NCBI RefSeq assembly: GCF_009296315.1
Contig: NZ_WHLY01000002.1
Coordinates: 2,418,001-2,482,000 of the forward strand
Length of the DNA: 64,000 nucleotides
Direction: 5' to 3'
Source: Salmonirosea aquatica
GTDB lineage: Bacteria; Bacteroidota; Bacteroidia; Cytophagales; Spirosomataceae
Below, one piece after another: positions 9,706 to 18,230 of this stretch. The translations under genes and the position numbers were made by a program. The notes under the pieces were generated by a model that was given only the letters and a program-made list of their open reading frames with translations, was not told the DNA's origin and did no database searches. Each line of letters begins with the position of its first letter. Position 1 is the stretch's first letter.

Positions 9706-10389
9706 ATGAACCGACTGTTACTCGTAGAAGATGATCCGAACCTGGGCGCACTGCTGCAGGAATATCTGACCGACAAAGGGTACCCTACCGTACTCGCCAC
9801 CGACGGACAGGAAGGCTGGCAGCGCTTTGTGGACGGCGAGTATGATTTGTGCATTTTCGATGTAATGATGCCCCGCAAGGATGGCTTTTCTCTAGCGAAG
9901 GAAGTCCGCATGAGTGGTCGCGATGTACCTATCGTATTTCTGACTGCCAAATCCATGAAAGAAGATACCATTCAGGGTTTCCGGATGGGTGCCGACGACT
10001 ACATCACCAAGCCTTTCGACCGCGACGAATTGTTGCTCCGCATTGAGGCCATTCTGCGGCGGTACCGCCGGACAAGCGCCCCCGAGCCAGAACCCGACAT
10101 ATTCGGGGTAGGTACCTACACCTTCGACTATGAGCATCAGCAGTTGAGCCGGAACGGCGACACGACGCGCCTCACCAGCAAAGAGTCCGAATTGTTGAAG
10201 CTACTTTGCCAGAACCTGAACCAGCCCATCAGCCGCAGCTTTGCGCTGAAAGTAATCTGGGGTGATGATACCTACTTCAACGCCCGCAGCATGGATGTGT
10301 ACATCACGAAGCTCCGCAAACACCTCAAAGATGATCCACAGGTACAGATTATGAATCTGCACGGAGAAGGCTTCAAACTGATGGGCTGA
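9706..10389 (+). CDS. OmpR-family response regulator
   Basis: The 227-residue product has an N-terminal receiver domain with the acidic pocket VEDD, phospho-acceptor Asp52 (FDVMMPRKDG), Thr80 (FLTAKS) and Lys102 (TKPFD). The C-terminal winged-helix DNA-binding domain begins near residue 130 (LTSKESELLKLL) and contains ALKVIWGDDTYFNARSMDVY and LRKHLKDD. It is the evident partner of the upstream kinase. Targets are not known; the divergent secreted protein and the pair itself are candidates. Confidence 0.95.
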   Translation: MNRLLLVEDDPNLGALLQEYLTDKGYPTVLATDGQEGWQRFVDGEYDLCIFDVMMPRKDGFSLAKEVRMSGRDVPIVFLTAKSMKEDTIQGFRMGADDYITKPFDRDELLLRIEAILRRYRRTSAPEPEPDIFGVGTYTFDYEHQQLSRNGDTTRLTSKESELLKLLCQNLNQPISRSFALKVIWGDDTYFNARSMDVYITKLRKHLKDDPQVQIMNLHGEGFKLMG

Positions 10390-10419
10390 ACGCCATAGGC
10401 AACTAGCCGGAAGGCATTT

Positions 10420-10450
10420 TTTGATATGCGGGCTAAATATTTTACTTTTG
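10420..10450 (+). promoter_or_regulatory. Bacteroidota-type promoter for the DUF3127 gene
   Basis: TTTG at 10420-10423, a 19-bp spacer, then TACTTTTG at 10443-10450. Both boxes match the TTTG / TAnnTTTG consensus with the accepted spacing. It ends 41 bp before the ATG at 10492. Confidence 0.8.
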
Positions 10451-10491
10451 GACGTATTCAATTCCAATTAAATCAGTAAAAAATCATTTTC

Positions 10492-10854
10492 ATGGAAATA
10501 ACAGGAAACGTCATTTCGATCCTTCCCGAAGTGACCGGCCAGGGAAAAAACGGCACATGGCGCAAGCAGGAGTTCATTCTGGAAACGGAAGGGCAATATC
10601 CCAAGAAAGTATGCATCGCGATGTGGGGCGACAAAATCGATCAGTTTGGCCTCAACGTGGGTGATGCCGTAACGGCATCGGTAGACGTAGAGAGCCGCGA
10701 GTATAACCAACGTTGGTACACCGAAGTAAAAACCTGGAAAGTAGAAAAAGCCGGCAGCGGCCAATCGGCTCCCAGCAACGTGTCCGGCGACTTTGGCCCT
10801 CCCCCCAATCCCGCCTTTGCACCCAGCAGCTCTGATGACGATCTGCCTTTTTAA
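10492..10854 (+). CDS. DUF3127 OB-fold protein with SSB-like acidic tail
   Basis: A 120-residue protein. Residues 1-84 match the DUF3127 pattern (MEITGNVISILPEVTGQGKNG, then FILETEGQYPKKVCIAMWGDK and VGDAVTASVDVESREYN.RWYTEVKTWKVE), a small OB-type beta-barrel. A flexible Pro/Ser-rich linker follows, and the protein ends in DDDLPF, nearly identical to the DDDIPF tip by which single-stranded DNA-binding proteins recruit repair and replication partners. This suggests a DNA-related role, but no direct function is known to me. It is monocistronic: its own promoter lies upstream and a terminator follows at once. Confidence 0.85.
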   Translation: MEITGNVISILPEVTGQGKNGTWRKQEFILETEGQYPKKVCIAMWGDKIDQFGLNVGDAVTASVDVESREYNQRWYTEVKTWKVEKAGSGQSAPSNVSGDFGPPPNPAFAPSSSDDDLPF

Positions 10855-10868
10855 AAGTACACCGATTG

Positions 10869-10902
10869 AGAAAGGAGAAGCCGTGCTTCTCCTTTCTTCG
10901 TT
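10869..10902 (+). terminator. Intrinsic terminator after the DUF3127 gene
   Basis: Arms AGAAAGGAGAAGC (10869-10881) and GCTTCTCCTTTCT (10885-10897) form a 13-bp perfect stem with a 3-base loop, followed by a short T-rich stretch, 14 bp after the stop codon. Confidence 0.85.
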
Positions 10903-10981
10903 TAAAGCCCTTCTAAACCATTTGGGTCGGCAGGCCGTTTAAAAAGAAAGTTTTAGCAAAAAATAAAGAATAAAACTCGAC

Positions 10982-11890
10982 ATGAACCTCGATATCAACC
11001 AGGCCATTGACTTAATCTCGAACAAGCTCACGGTGTGGGTTAAGGAACTCATCCGGCTGTTGCCCAACATCGTGCTGGCCTCGCTCATTCTGGTGCTCGG
11101 GCTTTTCATTGCCAAATTCATTCGCAGGATTTCCCTGAAACTCATCCGGAAGGTTTCGCACATCGAAACCATCAATACCCTATTCTCGTCACTCGTCTAC
11201 GCCATTTCGGTGGGGGTGGTGTTCTTCGTCGTGCTCAGCGTGCTGAATCTCGACAAGGCAGTCACTTCGATCCTGGCCGGGGCGGGAATCCTGGGACTGG
11301 CGCTGGCTTTTGCGTTTCAGGATATCGCTGCCAACTTTATGTCGGGTATCTTTCTGTCGTTCCGGCGGCCCCTGGCGGTGGGCGATATCGTCAAGTCCAA
11401 CGACCACATGGGCATTGTGGAGGAAGTCAACCTGCGCGATACCATGATCCGCACTTTTCAGGGGCAACGGGTGATTATTCCTAACAAAGACGTTTTTCAG
11501 AACACGATCGAGAATTACTCCGCCCTGCATAAGCGCCGCTTGGATCTGACGGTAGGAGTATCCTACGGGGATAATTTACAGAAAGTGAAAGACATCGCCA
11601 TTCAGGCTGCCCTGAAAGTAAGCGTCCGCTCGCCAGATGACGAGGTGACGCTCTTTTATACCGAATTCGGGGATAGCTCCATCAATTTCAACATTCGCAT
11701 CTGGATGAAGGATACCGAACAGCCTACGTTCCTGCAAGGCCGCCACGAAGCCATTATGTATATCAAAGAAGCCTTCGACGCCAACGATATTATGATTCCG
11801 TTCCCGATTCGCACGCTGGATTTTGGCATCAAAGGCGGCGAGAAGCTCTCGGAAATGGATGTGAACGTCCTGAACGGTATGCGGAAATAA
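10982..11890 (+). CDS. MscS-family small-conductance mechanosensitive channel
   Basis: The 302-residue length is close to the E. coli MscS type. Three N-terminal membrane segments are seen (about residues 20-45, 65-85 and 88-115). The pore helix is followed by the family signature AFAFQDIAANFMSGIFLSFRRP. The beta domain shows VGDIVKSNDHMGIVEEVNLRDTMIRTFQGQRVIIPN, and the C-terminal alpha/beta part ends at FPIRTLDFG. It should act in the inner membrane as an osmotic release valve. The gene stands alone between a terminator and a 229-bp gap. Confidence 0.95.
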   Translation: MNLDINQAIDLISNKLTVWVKELIRLLPNIVLASLILVLGLFIAKFIRRISLKLIRKVSHIETINTLFSSLVYAISVGVVFFVVLSVLNLDKAVTSILAGAGILGLALAFAFQDIAANFMSGIFLSFRRPLAVGDIVKSNDHMGIVEEVNLRDTMIRTFQGQRVIIPNKDVFQNTIENYSALHKRRLDLTVGVSYGDNLQKVKDIAIQAALKVSVRSPDDEVTLFYTEFGDSSINFNIRIWMKDTEQPTFLQGRHEAIMYIKEAFDANDIMIPFPIRTLDFGIKGGEKLSEMDVNVLNGMRK

Positions 11891-11894
11891 GGTA

Positions 11895-12060
11895 GGTACC
11901 CGGTCGGTACCCTACGGCCTGGCCTGCCAGGCGGGTTCGGTCGTGGGATTCTTTAATTCAGATTTTCGATAAAAATAGAGGTACCCACCGGCTTTCATCG
12001 TCACTATATCGGAGAGAATGTTTCACACAAGGTACCCTCGCATGTTTCGGTATAGGTACC
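11895..12060. repeat. Cluster of five GGTACC palindromes between genes
   Basis: Within 166 bp of non-coding DNA, GGTACC occurs at 11895, 11906, 11980, 12031 and 12055. This is the densest cluster in the window and shows that the palindrome is not tied to codon use. I see no clear promoter or terminator in this gap. Confidence 0.85.
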
Positions 12061-12119
12061 TCTCTTAAGCCTTTAATTTTTTAGCAAAGCCTCCTTCACA
12101 CGTCAATCAATACCTAGCG

Positions 12120-14885
12120 ATGCCTAATTTTTCGCGTACTGCATACAGCCTGGCTTCCACCGGGATTCTGCTCCTGGCTGCCCTGTTCCTGGCCAGCAAC
12201 TCCCATTTTACCAAAGTTATATCCACGCCACCCGACTCTTTGGAAATCGGTAATTTCGTCGAGCCTAACTTTCCGTTCATTTCTACCTCCATCGATGCGC
12301 GGAAACTGGGACCGGGCTTTCCGCAAGACAATCAGGCGGCGCGTACACTGGCTATCAAACTGGGCGACAGCGCATATGTCTGCTTCGATACCGACCTGTT
12401 GCGGTGGTCAGTAGCCTGGACACGTAAGTTCATGCCCATGAACCTGATGGCCCAGGTTTCCTACGATGATTTTTTCAACAAGAACAACAAGCTGGCCAAG
12501 ATCGCCGGCGTACCGCAATTCGCCACCGGAAGCTACGCGGGCTGGGTTACGCTGCAAGGCGGGCAATCTACCTTTGCGGCTCCCATTCCCAAAACCGACT
12601 GGTTCCCGCTGCCCGCCCAGGAGGCCCGCTGGAATGGCGTGTATACGTACGGAAGTCAGGTAGGTCTCAGCTATACGGTAGGAAGCACGGATATTCTGGA
12701 ACTACCGGGCAGCAGGGAGTTTGACGGACAGACCGCCTTTACCCGGACCTTCAAAATGGGTACCTCGCCTACCCCCCTGGGACTGGTGCTGGCCGAGGTA
12801 CCCAACGGAACGAAAGTAGAGCAGGATGGCCGCTTTGTGTACATCTATCAGGGTACCCAGCAGGATACGGTTACGGCCGTGGGGGTGGCAGGCAAAGGAA
12901 AAAGTATCCTGACGCCCGAAATTTCCGGAAAAAACCTGCTGACGGTTCGGGTAGCTCCCTCTGCTCAGGGGGCCGAAGCTACCGTCCTGGTATGGAAAGG
13001 CCCGGCCCGCCTCATCAAGCAGTTTGAGAAAGCGGCAAAATCTACCAAAATTACGTTGCCCGACTTGAAAAAGGGCGGCCCCGCCTACTGGAAGCAGGAG
13101 GTGGCTACGCAGGGTACCCTGGCACCCGATACGGCGGCCTTCGTGACCGACAAGCTGACTTTACCCCTACCTAATCCCTGGAAGCGGAATGTACGCGTAG
13201 CGGATGTCTCATTCTTCAAGGACGGCCGCGCGGCCGTTATCACCTTTGAAGGGGACGTATGGACGATTGACGGTATTGATCGCGGTCTGCAAAACTTGCG
13301 GTGGAAGCGTTTTGCCTCCGGTATGCATGAAACCATGAGTATCGAGGTAGTGGACGAAAAGATCTACGTGTTCGGCCGGGAAGGCATCCTGCGGCTGCAC
13401 GATTTGAATAATGATGGTGTGGCCGACTACTACGAGAATTTCTCCAACGTCATGTCCCAGTCGCCCGAGGGCCGCGAGTGGGCGGGCGACATGGTACCTG
13501 CGCCCGGCGGAGGTTTCTACGTGGCCAAGGGCGGAAGCCTGAGCAATGGCCCCGGCGTGACACCCCAGGTGGCCAAGGGCTTTCGGAAAGGCTCGGAGCA
13601 TAACGGGGTTATTCTGCGTATCACGCCCGATGGGCGCGATTTCGAAGTCATCGCAACTGGCTTGCGGGGACCGTATCTGGGTATCAATCCTCAGACCGGG
13701 GTACTCACCGCCTCCGATCAGCAGGGCAATTTTGTACCTTCTTCGCCCATTTATTTGATCAAAAAAGGCGATTATTATGGCGTAAGTCCTACGGTACACC
13801 GCACGGATAATCCGCCCATTGCCCCGCCGCTGACCTGGATTCCTCACCATGTAGATCAGTCGAGCATTGGTCAGGCTTGGGTGACGAGTACCCAAATGGG
13901 CCCACTGAATGGCGATCTGGTGCATTTTTCCTTTGGGCGCCCCGGCCTGTTTCGGGTATTGATCGACACTACTTCGCAAGGCATTCAGGGCGGGCTCTCC
14001 ATGATCCATGCCGACTATCCCGCCCCTACTTCGAAGGGTACCGTCAACCCGAAGGATGGCCAGCTCTACGTGGCGGGCTTTAATTTGTGGGGGTCCAATT
14101 CCAAAGGGCTGAGTGCGCTGCTACGGTTGCGCTACACCGGAAAACCCAGCTACATGGTGAATACATTCGAGGCAGGTAAACAGGGCATCGTGTTGCGTTT
14201 CGACTCTCCCCTCGATGCTGCTACGGCTACGAATCCCGATAATTTCCAGATCAAACGATACAATTACCTCCGGACCGAAGAGTATGGCTCCGGGCACTAT
14301 AAACTGGACGGCTCAACGGGCGAAGAAAAAATACCCGTGTCCGCCAGCTACCTTTCTCCCGACCAAAAGTCGGTGCTGCTCCTGGTACCCGAAATGGCCG
14401 AAGTGATGCAAATGGAGGTAGCCTATGAGGTAAAAGCCAAAGATGGACACTCCATAGCCGACGAGTTCTGGTTTACGGTTAACTACCTGGAAGACCTCTC
14501 CGCTGCGAAGTATGGCTTTACTAATGTGGATTACAACCTTCTGACAGCCCGCCGGGAAACAGCGAGTAAAGCTACCGAGGTAGCATCAGTGGCAAAGGGC
14601 AAGGCGGTGTTTACCAAGACCGCCTGCGCGGGCTGCCATTCGCAGGGTACCCAAACCAAAGGCATGTACGGCCCGCCCTTCCAGGGCTTATACGGCGCCA
14701 AGCGTCCGCTCGAAGATGGTACTACCGTGGTGGCCGATGACGCCTACCTACGGGAATCCATCCTGAATCCAACCGCTAAAATCGTGAAGGGCTATAACGC
14801 CGAAATGCCCTCTTTCCAGGGTATCCTTTCGGACACGGACATCGAATCGGTGATTTTGTTTGTAAAGTCGTTGGGAGAGAAGTAG
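12120..14885 (+). CDS. Exported propeller-type protein with C-terminal cytochrome c domain
   Basis: The 921-residue product has an N-terminal membrane or signal segment (about residues 10-27). The first third resembles the DUF6797-type N-terminal part of heme-containing sugar-dehydrogenase-like proteins. The middle (about 360-680) looks like a propeller of the soluble dehydrogenase/NHL type, with DGRAAVITFEGDVWTIDGI, LHDLNNDGVADYYENF and ILRITPDGRDFEVIATGLR. The C-terminal about 100 residues form a class I cytochrome c domain, with heme site CAGCH and a likely Met ligand in EMPSF. It may oxidise a sugar or alcohol and pass electrons to heme, but the substrate and the exact family are inferred. 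It is monocistronic. Confidence 0.75.
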   Translation: MPNFSRTAYSLASTGILLLAALFLASNSHFTKVISTPPDSLEIGNFVEPNFPFISTSIDARKLGPGFPQDNQAARTLAIKLGDSAYVCFDTDLLRWSVAWTRKFMPMNLMAQVSYDDFFNKNNKLAKIAGVPQFATGSYAGWVTLQGGQSTFAAPIPKTDWFPLPAQEARWNGVYTYGSQVGLSYTVGSTDILELPGSREFDGQTAFTRTFKMGTSPTPLGLVLAEVPNGTKVEQDGRFVYIYQGTQQDTVTAVGVAGKGKSILTPEISGKNLLTVRVAPSAQGAEATVLVWKGPARLIKQFEKAAKSTKITLPDLKKGGPAYWKQEVATQGTLAPDTAAFVTDKLTLPLPNPWKRNVRVADVSFFKDGRAAVITFEGDVWTIDGIDRGLQNLRWKRFASGMHETMSIEVVDEKIYVFGREGILRLHDLNNDGVADYYENFSNVMSQSPEGREWAGDMVPAPGGGFYVAKGGSLSNGPGVTPQVAKGFRKGSEHNGVILRITPDGRDFEVIATGLRGPYLGINPQTGVLTASDQQGNFVPSSPIYLIKKGDYYGVSPTVHRTDNPPIAPPLTWIPHHVDQSSIGQAWVTSTQMGPLNGDLVHFSFGRPGLFRVLIDTTSQGIQGGLSMIHADYPAPTSKGTVNPKDGQLYVAGFNLWGSNSKGLSALLRLRYTGKPSYMVNTFEAGKQGIVLRFDSPLDAATATNPDNFQIKRYNYLRTEEYGSGHYKLDGSTGEEKIPVSASYLSPDQKSVLLLVPEMAEVMQMEVAYEVKAKDGHSIADEFWFTVNYLEDLSAAKYGFTNVDYNLLTARRETASKATEVASVAKGKAVFTKTACAGCHSQGTQTKGMYGPPFQGLYGAKRPLEDGTTVVADDAYLRESILNPTAKIVKGYNAEMPSFQGILSDTDIESVILFVKSLGEK

Positions 14886-14933
14886 AGCCTTGGGGCAGAT
14901 AGCTTTGTCGATCCGCAACCGTTTGCTAACTGT

Positions 14934-14966
14934 TTTGGGTAGGGTTTACAAGAAATTCTATTTTCG
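14934..14966 (+). promoter_or_regulatory. Probable promoter for the 231-residue membrane protein
   Basis: TTTG at 14934-14937, a 21-bp spacer and TATTTTCG at 14959-14966 (one mismatch to TAnnTTTG), 26 bp before the ATG at 14993. Confidence 0.5.
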
Positions 14967-14992
14967 GGGTACCTACTCAAAAAGATGGAACC

Positions 14993-15688
14993 ATGACCAA
15001 CCCAAATCTTACTGCATTTCTAGAGAAAAATCATTTTGTCCAGGGAGATAAACGATTAAAATACATCCGGGAAACGGAGCTAGGTCCTTTGGAGTTGTGG
15101 TTCCAGCCCTTGAAAAGGACAAAATATGCCGGAGAAATCCGCTACCAGGAATTTGTAGGATGTCGGGTGACGCTGGCGATGAAATTGAATGTACCCACTC
15201 GTTTTATGGTGGGAGACTCGAACGCCATCAGCAATTGGCTTGCCAACTATGTCAATAAAAAGCGGGGGCGCGAGCTGATAAAGCTGAAAGATCCGAGGAG
15301 CCTTCTCAGTGCCTGGGTAGCTTCCAAAGCATGGAGCGAAAATATTCTCCAAGATGTCGAGGTACAGGAGGCACTCACCACCCTTTTCCATACTGACGAT
15401 AAAATCAGAAGACAGCAAAGCTTATCCCTCGATCCTTTGCAGCTTACCTATGCGTATCGAATGAAGACGGTTGACCTGGAGGCCCTGGAAGCATTGATCC
15501 CCCCCTATCTTTTGGTGGCTGAAAAGGTCAAACAAGCCGAAGAGCCCCAGGAAAAACTGAGTCTTACTTCAACAGAGAATTATGTACTAAAACACCCCTA
15601 CCGCATTGCCATCATGATTTTACTGGGCCTCATGCTTTTGTTGGTAGTACCCTTCATCATCATTGGGTTATTTGTCTTTTTTAAATGA
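14993..15688 (+). CDS. Hypothetical protein with one C-terminal membrane segment
   Basis: The 231-residue product has no family I recognise. A soluble N-terminal region of about 195 residues is rich in Lys, Leu and Trp. It is followed by a single strongly hydrophobic segment (about 205-230, AIMILLGLMLLLVVPFIII) at the very C-terminus, which suggests a tail-anchored protein with its bulk in the cytoplasm. No Cys motif, catalytic motif or repeat is evident. Codon use and GGTACC content (one copy just after the stop) match the neighbours. It has its own promoter-like boxes and is followed by a 184-bp gap. Confidence 0.7.
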   Translation: MTNPNLTAFLEKNHFVQGDKRLKYIRETELGPLELWFQPLKRTKYAGEIRYQEFVGCRVTLAMKLNVPTRFMVGDSNAISNWLANYVNKKRGRELIKLKDPRSLLSAWVASKAWSENILQDVEVQEALTTLFHTDDKIRRQQSLSLDPLQLTYAYRMKTVDLEALEALIPPYLLVAEKVKQAEEPQEKLSLTSTENYVLKHPYRIAIMILLGLMLLLVVPFIIIGLFVFFK

Positions 15689-15878
15689 AGGGTACCCTCC
15701 GAATCAGTTTGTGTAGGATATGGGTTTGAACGTCGGTGGGTTGGTTAGACAGGAAGTAAAAAAATCATTTACTTATCCACAGACTTTTGTCTGTCCCGGC
15801 CCTGGCGACTGGGTTTTGTTGCTGAGTAAATAATGAATCCTACAAATAACAACTTCTTATTTATAAATACCCTTGAGT

Positions 15879-16283
15879 ATGATGCGCACAAAAAAAACGG
15901 GCAGATTAGCCCTGCTTCTCATTACAATCATGCTACCCTTTTTTATCAGCAATAGTACCCTGGCGCAAGAGAATAATCAAATGGTGCGACTGGCAAAACT
16001 CGTCATCGACTCGACCCAATTGGAAAGTTATAAAGCCGCATTGAAGGAGGAAATTGAAGCTTCGGTGCGCCTCGAACCTGGTGTACTCACCTTGTACGCT
16101 GTCTCGGAAAAGAAAAACCCCAATCACATCACAATTTTGGAAATATATGCGGATACGGCGGCGTACCGGGCGCATCTGCAAACCCCTCATTTCATCAAAT
16201 ACAAAAACGGGACACAGGCTATGGTCAAGTCCCTTGAGCTGGTCGAAACGGTTCCCTTGATCCCTGGAATGAAAATTAAATGA
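15879..16283 (+). CDS. Exported antibiotic biosynthesis monooxygenase-fold protein (putative quinol monooxygenase)
   Basis: The start is placed at the ATG at 15879; an upstream TTG at 15873 is in frame but less likely. The 134-residue product has a signal peptide (MMRTKKTGRLALLLITIMLP, cleavage near LAQE). The mature part has the ABM ferredoxin-like pattern: VRLAKLVIDSTQLESYKAAL, ASVRLEPGVLTLYAV, HITILEIYADTAAYRAHLQTPHFIKY. Members of this family are usually cytoplasmic dimers, so export is a little unusual, though exported ABM proteins do occur in Bacteroidota. Substrate unknown. No partner gene is adjacent. Confidence 0.82.
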   Translation: MMRTKKTGRLALLLITIMLPFFISNSTLAQENNQMVRLAKLVIDSTQLESYKAALKEEIEASVRLEPGVLTLYAVSEKKNPNHITILEIYADTAAYRAHLQTPHFIKYKNGTQAMVKSLELVETVPLIPGMKIK

Positions 16284-16630
16284 CAATGAATTATTTATAA
16301 ATGAGTAATATCACATTACTTCACTCAATAATTCCGAGCACCCACCAGTAGGATTTTTGCATCCCATTACGCAGGTTTTGCGTGGGTCTATTAAAACTAA
16401 GCCTCTGGATCAGGCCCTGGGTTGAGTAGGTACCAGCCACTCCTGCCGCAAAAATCGTTGACCACTTCACAACTTATTACGGCTCAGAATTCGGACCTAT
16501 TCGCGCAAAAGAAGGTAGGTTAGGTGAGCATCCAACATCCATTCTGTTCCTTTTTTTCTTATCATTCACTAATATTAGCTCTAATTTTAAGGCCAAGCGA
16601 AAACCCAAATTCAACTTTTAATGTCCCGTA
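16284..16630. other. 347-bp intergenic region
   Basis: No coding sequence, RNA gene or clear promoter is seen. It holds one GGTACC at 16429 and a short imperfect inverted repeat (ACGCA...TGCGT near 16370-16385) that could be a weak terminator for the preceding gene. Confidence 0.5.
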
Positions 16631-17848
16631 ATGTCCCGCATCCGCAATTCATCAGCCTTGGTCGCCCTTTTCCTAAACTTTTGCCTTTTTGCCTGTCAGA
16701 CCGTTCAGTCGCCCCGAACGATGGGGAGCAAGGTACCTGACAAAGCGGGCATTATGGAAACAACCGTTTTTGAAAGCGGGCAAGAGGGGTACCTCTGCTA
16801 CCGTATACCGGCCATCGTGAAAGCACCCAATGGCGATCTGCTGGCCTTCGCCGAAGCCCGGCGCACCAGTTGCAGCGATTTCGGCGACGTGGAAATTGTG
16901 TTGAAACGTAGCAGCGATGACGGAAGATCCTGGGGGCCGCTCCAGGTGGTGGCTGACTACGCCGAGTACCAGGCGGGCAATCCGGCACCGGTCTACGACC
17001 TTACAGACCCGGCCTATCCGAAGGGGCGGCTTTTCCTGTTTTACAACACAGGTACCGCTCACGAGGCCGATGTCCGCAAGGGTAAGGCGGTGCGGGAAAT
17101 ATGGTACAAAACCAGTACTGACGGTGCCCATACCTGGAACGACCCTGTGAACATCACACTGCTGACCTCGCGGCCCAACGCCCCCAATACCAACCCTACC
17201 TATACGTTCAGTGAAGACTGGCGTTCCTACGCCAATACGCCCGGCCACGCGCTGCAAATCCGGAACGGGAAATACCGGGGGCGGATTTTTGTGGCAGCCA
17301 ACCACTCGGCGGGTCCACCGCAGGAGCATTACCGCGACTACGCCGCCCATGCCTACTACTCCGACGACCACGGTCAGACATTCAAGCTGAGTCCCAGCCT
17401 CGACTATGCCGGCGGCAACGAGGCCACCGCCGCCGAAACTTCCGATGGCAGCCTGCTATTGAATTTTCGCAACCAATCGGGCGATGTCAAGTACCGTTTG
17501 CAGGGCTTCACCCGCGATGCAGGTACCACGTGGGAGGAAGTACGGGTCATGGAAGGCCTACCCGATCCGGTCTGTGAGGGCAGCCTGATCAGCTACCAGC
17601 CGAAAAAAGGGCAACCCGTACTTCTTTTTTCCAATGCCAACAGCCAGACCAAACGCGAGAACCTCACCGTTCGTACCAGTCCCGATAATGGCCAAACCTG
17701 GTCATCGGGCCAAGTGATTTACAGCGGCTCGGCGGCTTATTCTGATCTAGTGGTTCAGGCCGACGACAAAATCGGCGTCCTATACGAGAAGGACGCTTAC
17801 AAACGCATCGTCTACGCGCAGTTTGAATACAGTTGGCTGAGGGAGTGA
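16631..17848 (+). CDS. Exo-alpha-sialidase (GH33-like) lipoprotein
   Basis: The 405-residue product has a lipoprotein signal with lipobox LFAC (Cys22), so it is probably anchored in the outer membrane or periplasm. Sialidase hallmarks are present: the RIP motif (CYRIPAIVKAPNGDLLAFAEAR), four Asp-box-like motifs (SSDDGRSWG, STDGAHTWN, SDDHGQTF, SPDNGQTWS), NFRNQ and CEGSLISY, and the probable catalytic Tyr in SAAYSDL near the end. The family cleaves terminal sialic acids. No sialic acid catabolic (nan) genes are in the window, so either the cleaved sugar is used elsewhere or the substrate differs. Confidence 0.88.
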   Translation: MSRIRNSSALVALFLNFCLFACQTVQSPRTMGSKVPDKAGIMETTVFESGQEGYLCYRIPAIVKAPNGDLLAFAEARRTSCSDFGDVEIVLKRSSDDGRSWGPLQVVADYAEYQAGNPAPVYDLTDPAYPKGRLFLFYNTGTAHEADVRKGKAVREIWYKTSTDGAHTWNDPVNITLLTSRPNAPNTNPTYTFSEDWRSYANTPGHALQIRNGKYRGRIFVAANHSAGPPQEHYRDYAAHAYYSDDHGQTFKLSPSLDYAGGNEATAAETSDGSLLLNFRNQSGDVKYRLQGFTRDAGTTWEEVRVMEGLPDPVCEGSLISYQPKKGQPVLLFSNANSQTKRENLTVRTSPDNGQTWSSGQVIYSGSAAYSDLVVQADDKIGVLYEKDAYKRIVYAQFEYSWLRE

Positions 17849-18013
17849 AACTTCTTAGTTACCTGGTCTTTTTTATAGATGACGCGTTGGCTAGACTCTT
17901 CTTTTACAGTCCCGTCGATTTATCCATCTGTTCAGTGTAGCGATTACCTATTACGTCGATTTGGGCCTAAGATTCCTCTGGAGTATAGGATGTCGTTCCA
18001 AACAGGTACCTTG

Positions 18014-18088
18014 CTACAGAACCAGAAACGTATTCAATTGCATGACTGCTCTACCCAGGTGTCCGGTAGCTCCTGTTACTAGTATCAT
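18014..18088 (-). pseudogene. N-terminal remnant of an NAD(P)-binding NmrA/SDR-type gene
   Basis: On the minus strand an ATG at 18088 opens MILVTGATGHLGRAVMQ, the textbook N-terminal Rossmann motif of NmrA-like or extended SDR proteins. The reading then runs into seven unrelated residues and a stop. The following 165 bp in all frames show no recognisable continuation. I read it as the start of a gene whose remainder was deleted. The 17849-18230 gap that contains it holds nothing else I can support. Confidence 0.5.
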
Positions 18089-18230
18089 AGTGCTTTCTGG
18101 TTTTTTGTTTTGGCAAAATTCCGCAACAATAAAACCCCGTACGTAGCCAAATCCCGGGTTGTCGTAGTCAAAATAAGGGAACTCTGGTGAATCGAATCGC
18201 TGGTATCCGGGTACCCCACCCGCTACAATG

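Noticed and set aside
15779-15794. Short hairpin ACAGAC-TTTT-GTCTGT before the monooxygenase-fold gene
   Set aside because: Six-base stem with no T tract and no nearby stop; common by chance.
17879-18082. 67-codon open frame on the plus strand after the sialidase gene
   Set aside because: No ribosome site, no family resemblance, and it overlaps the minus-strand dehydrogenase remnant.
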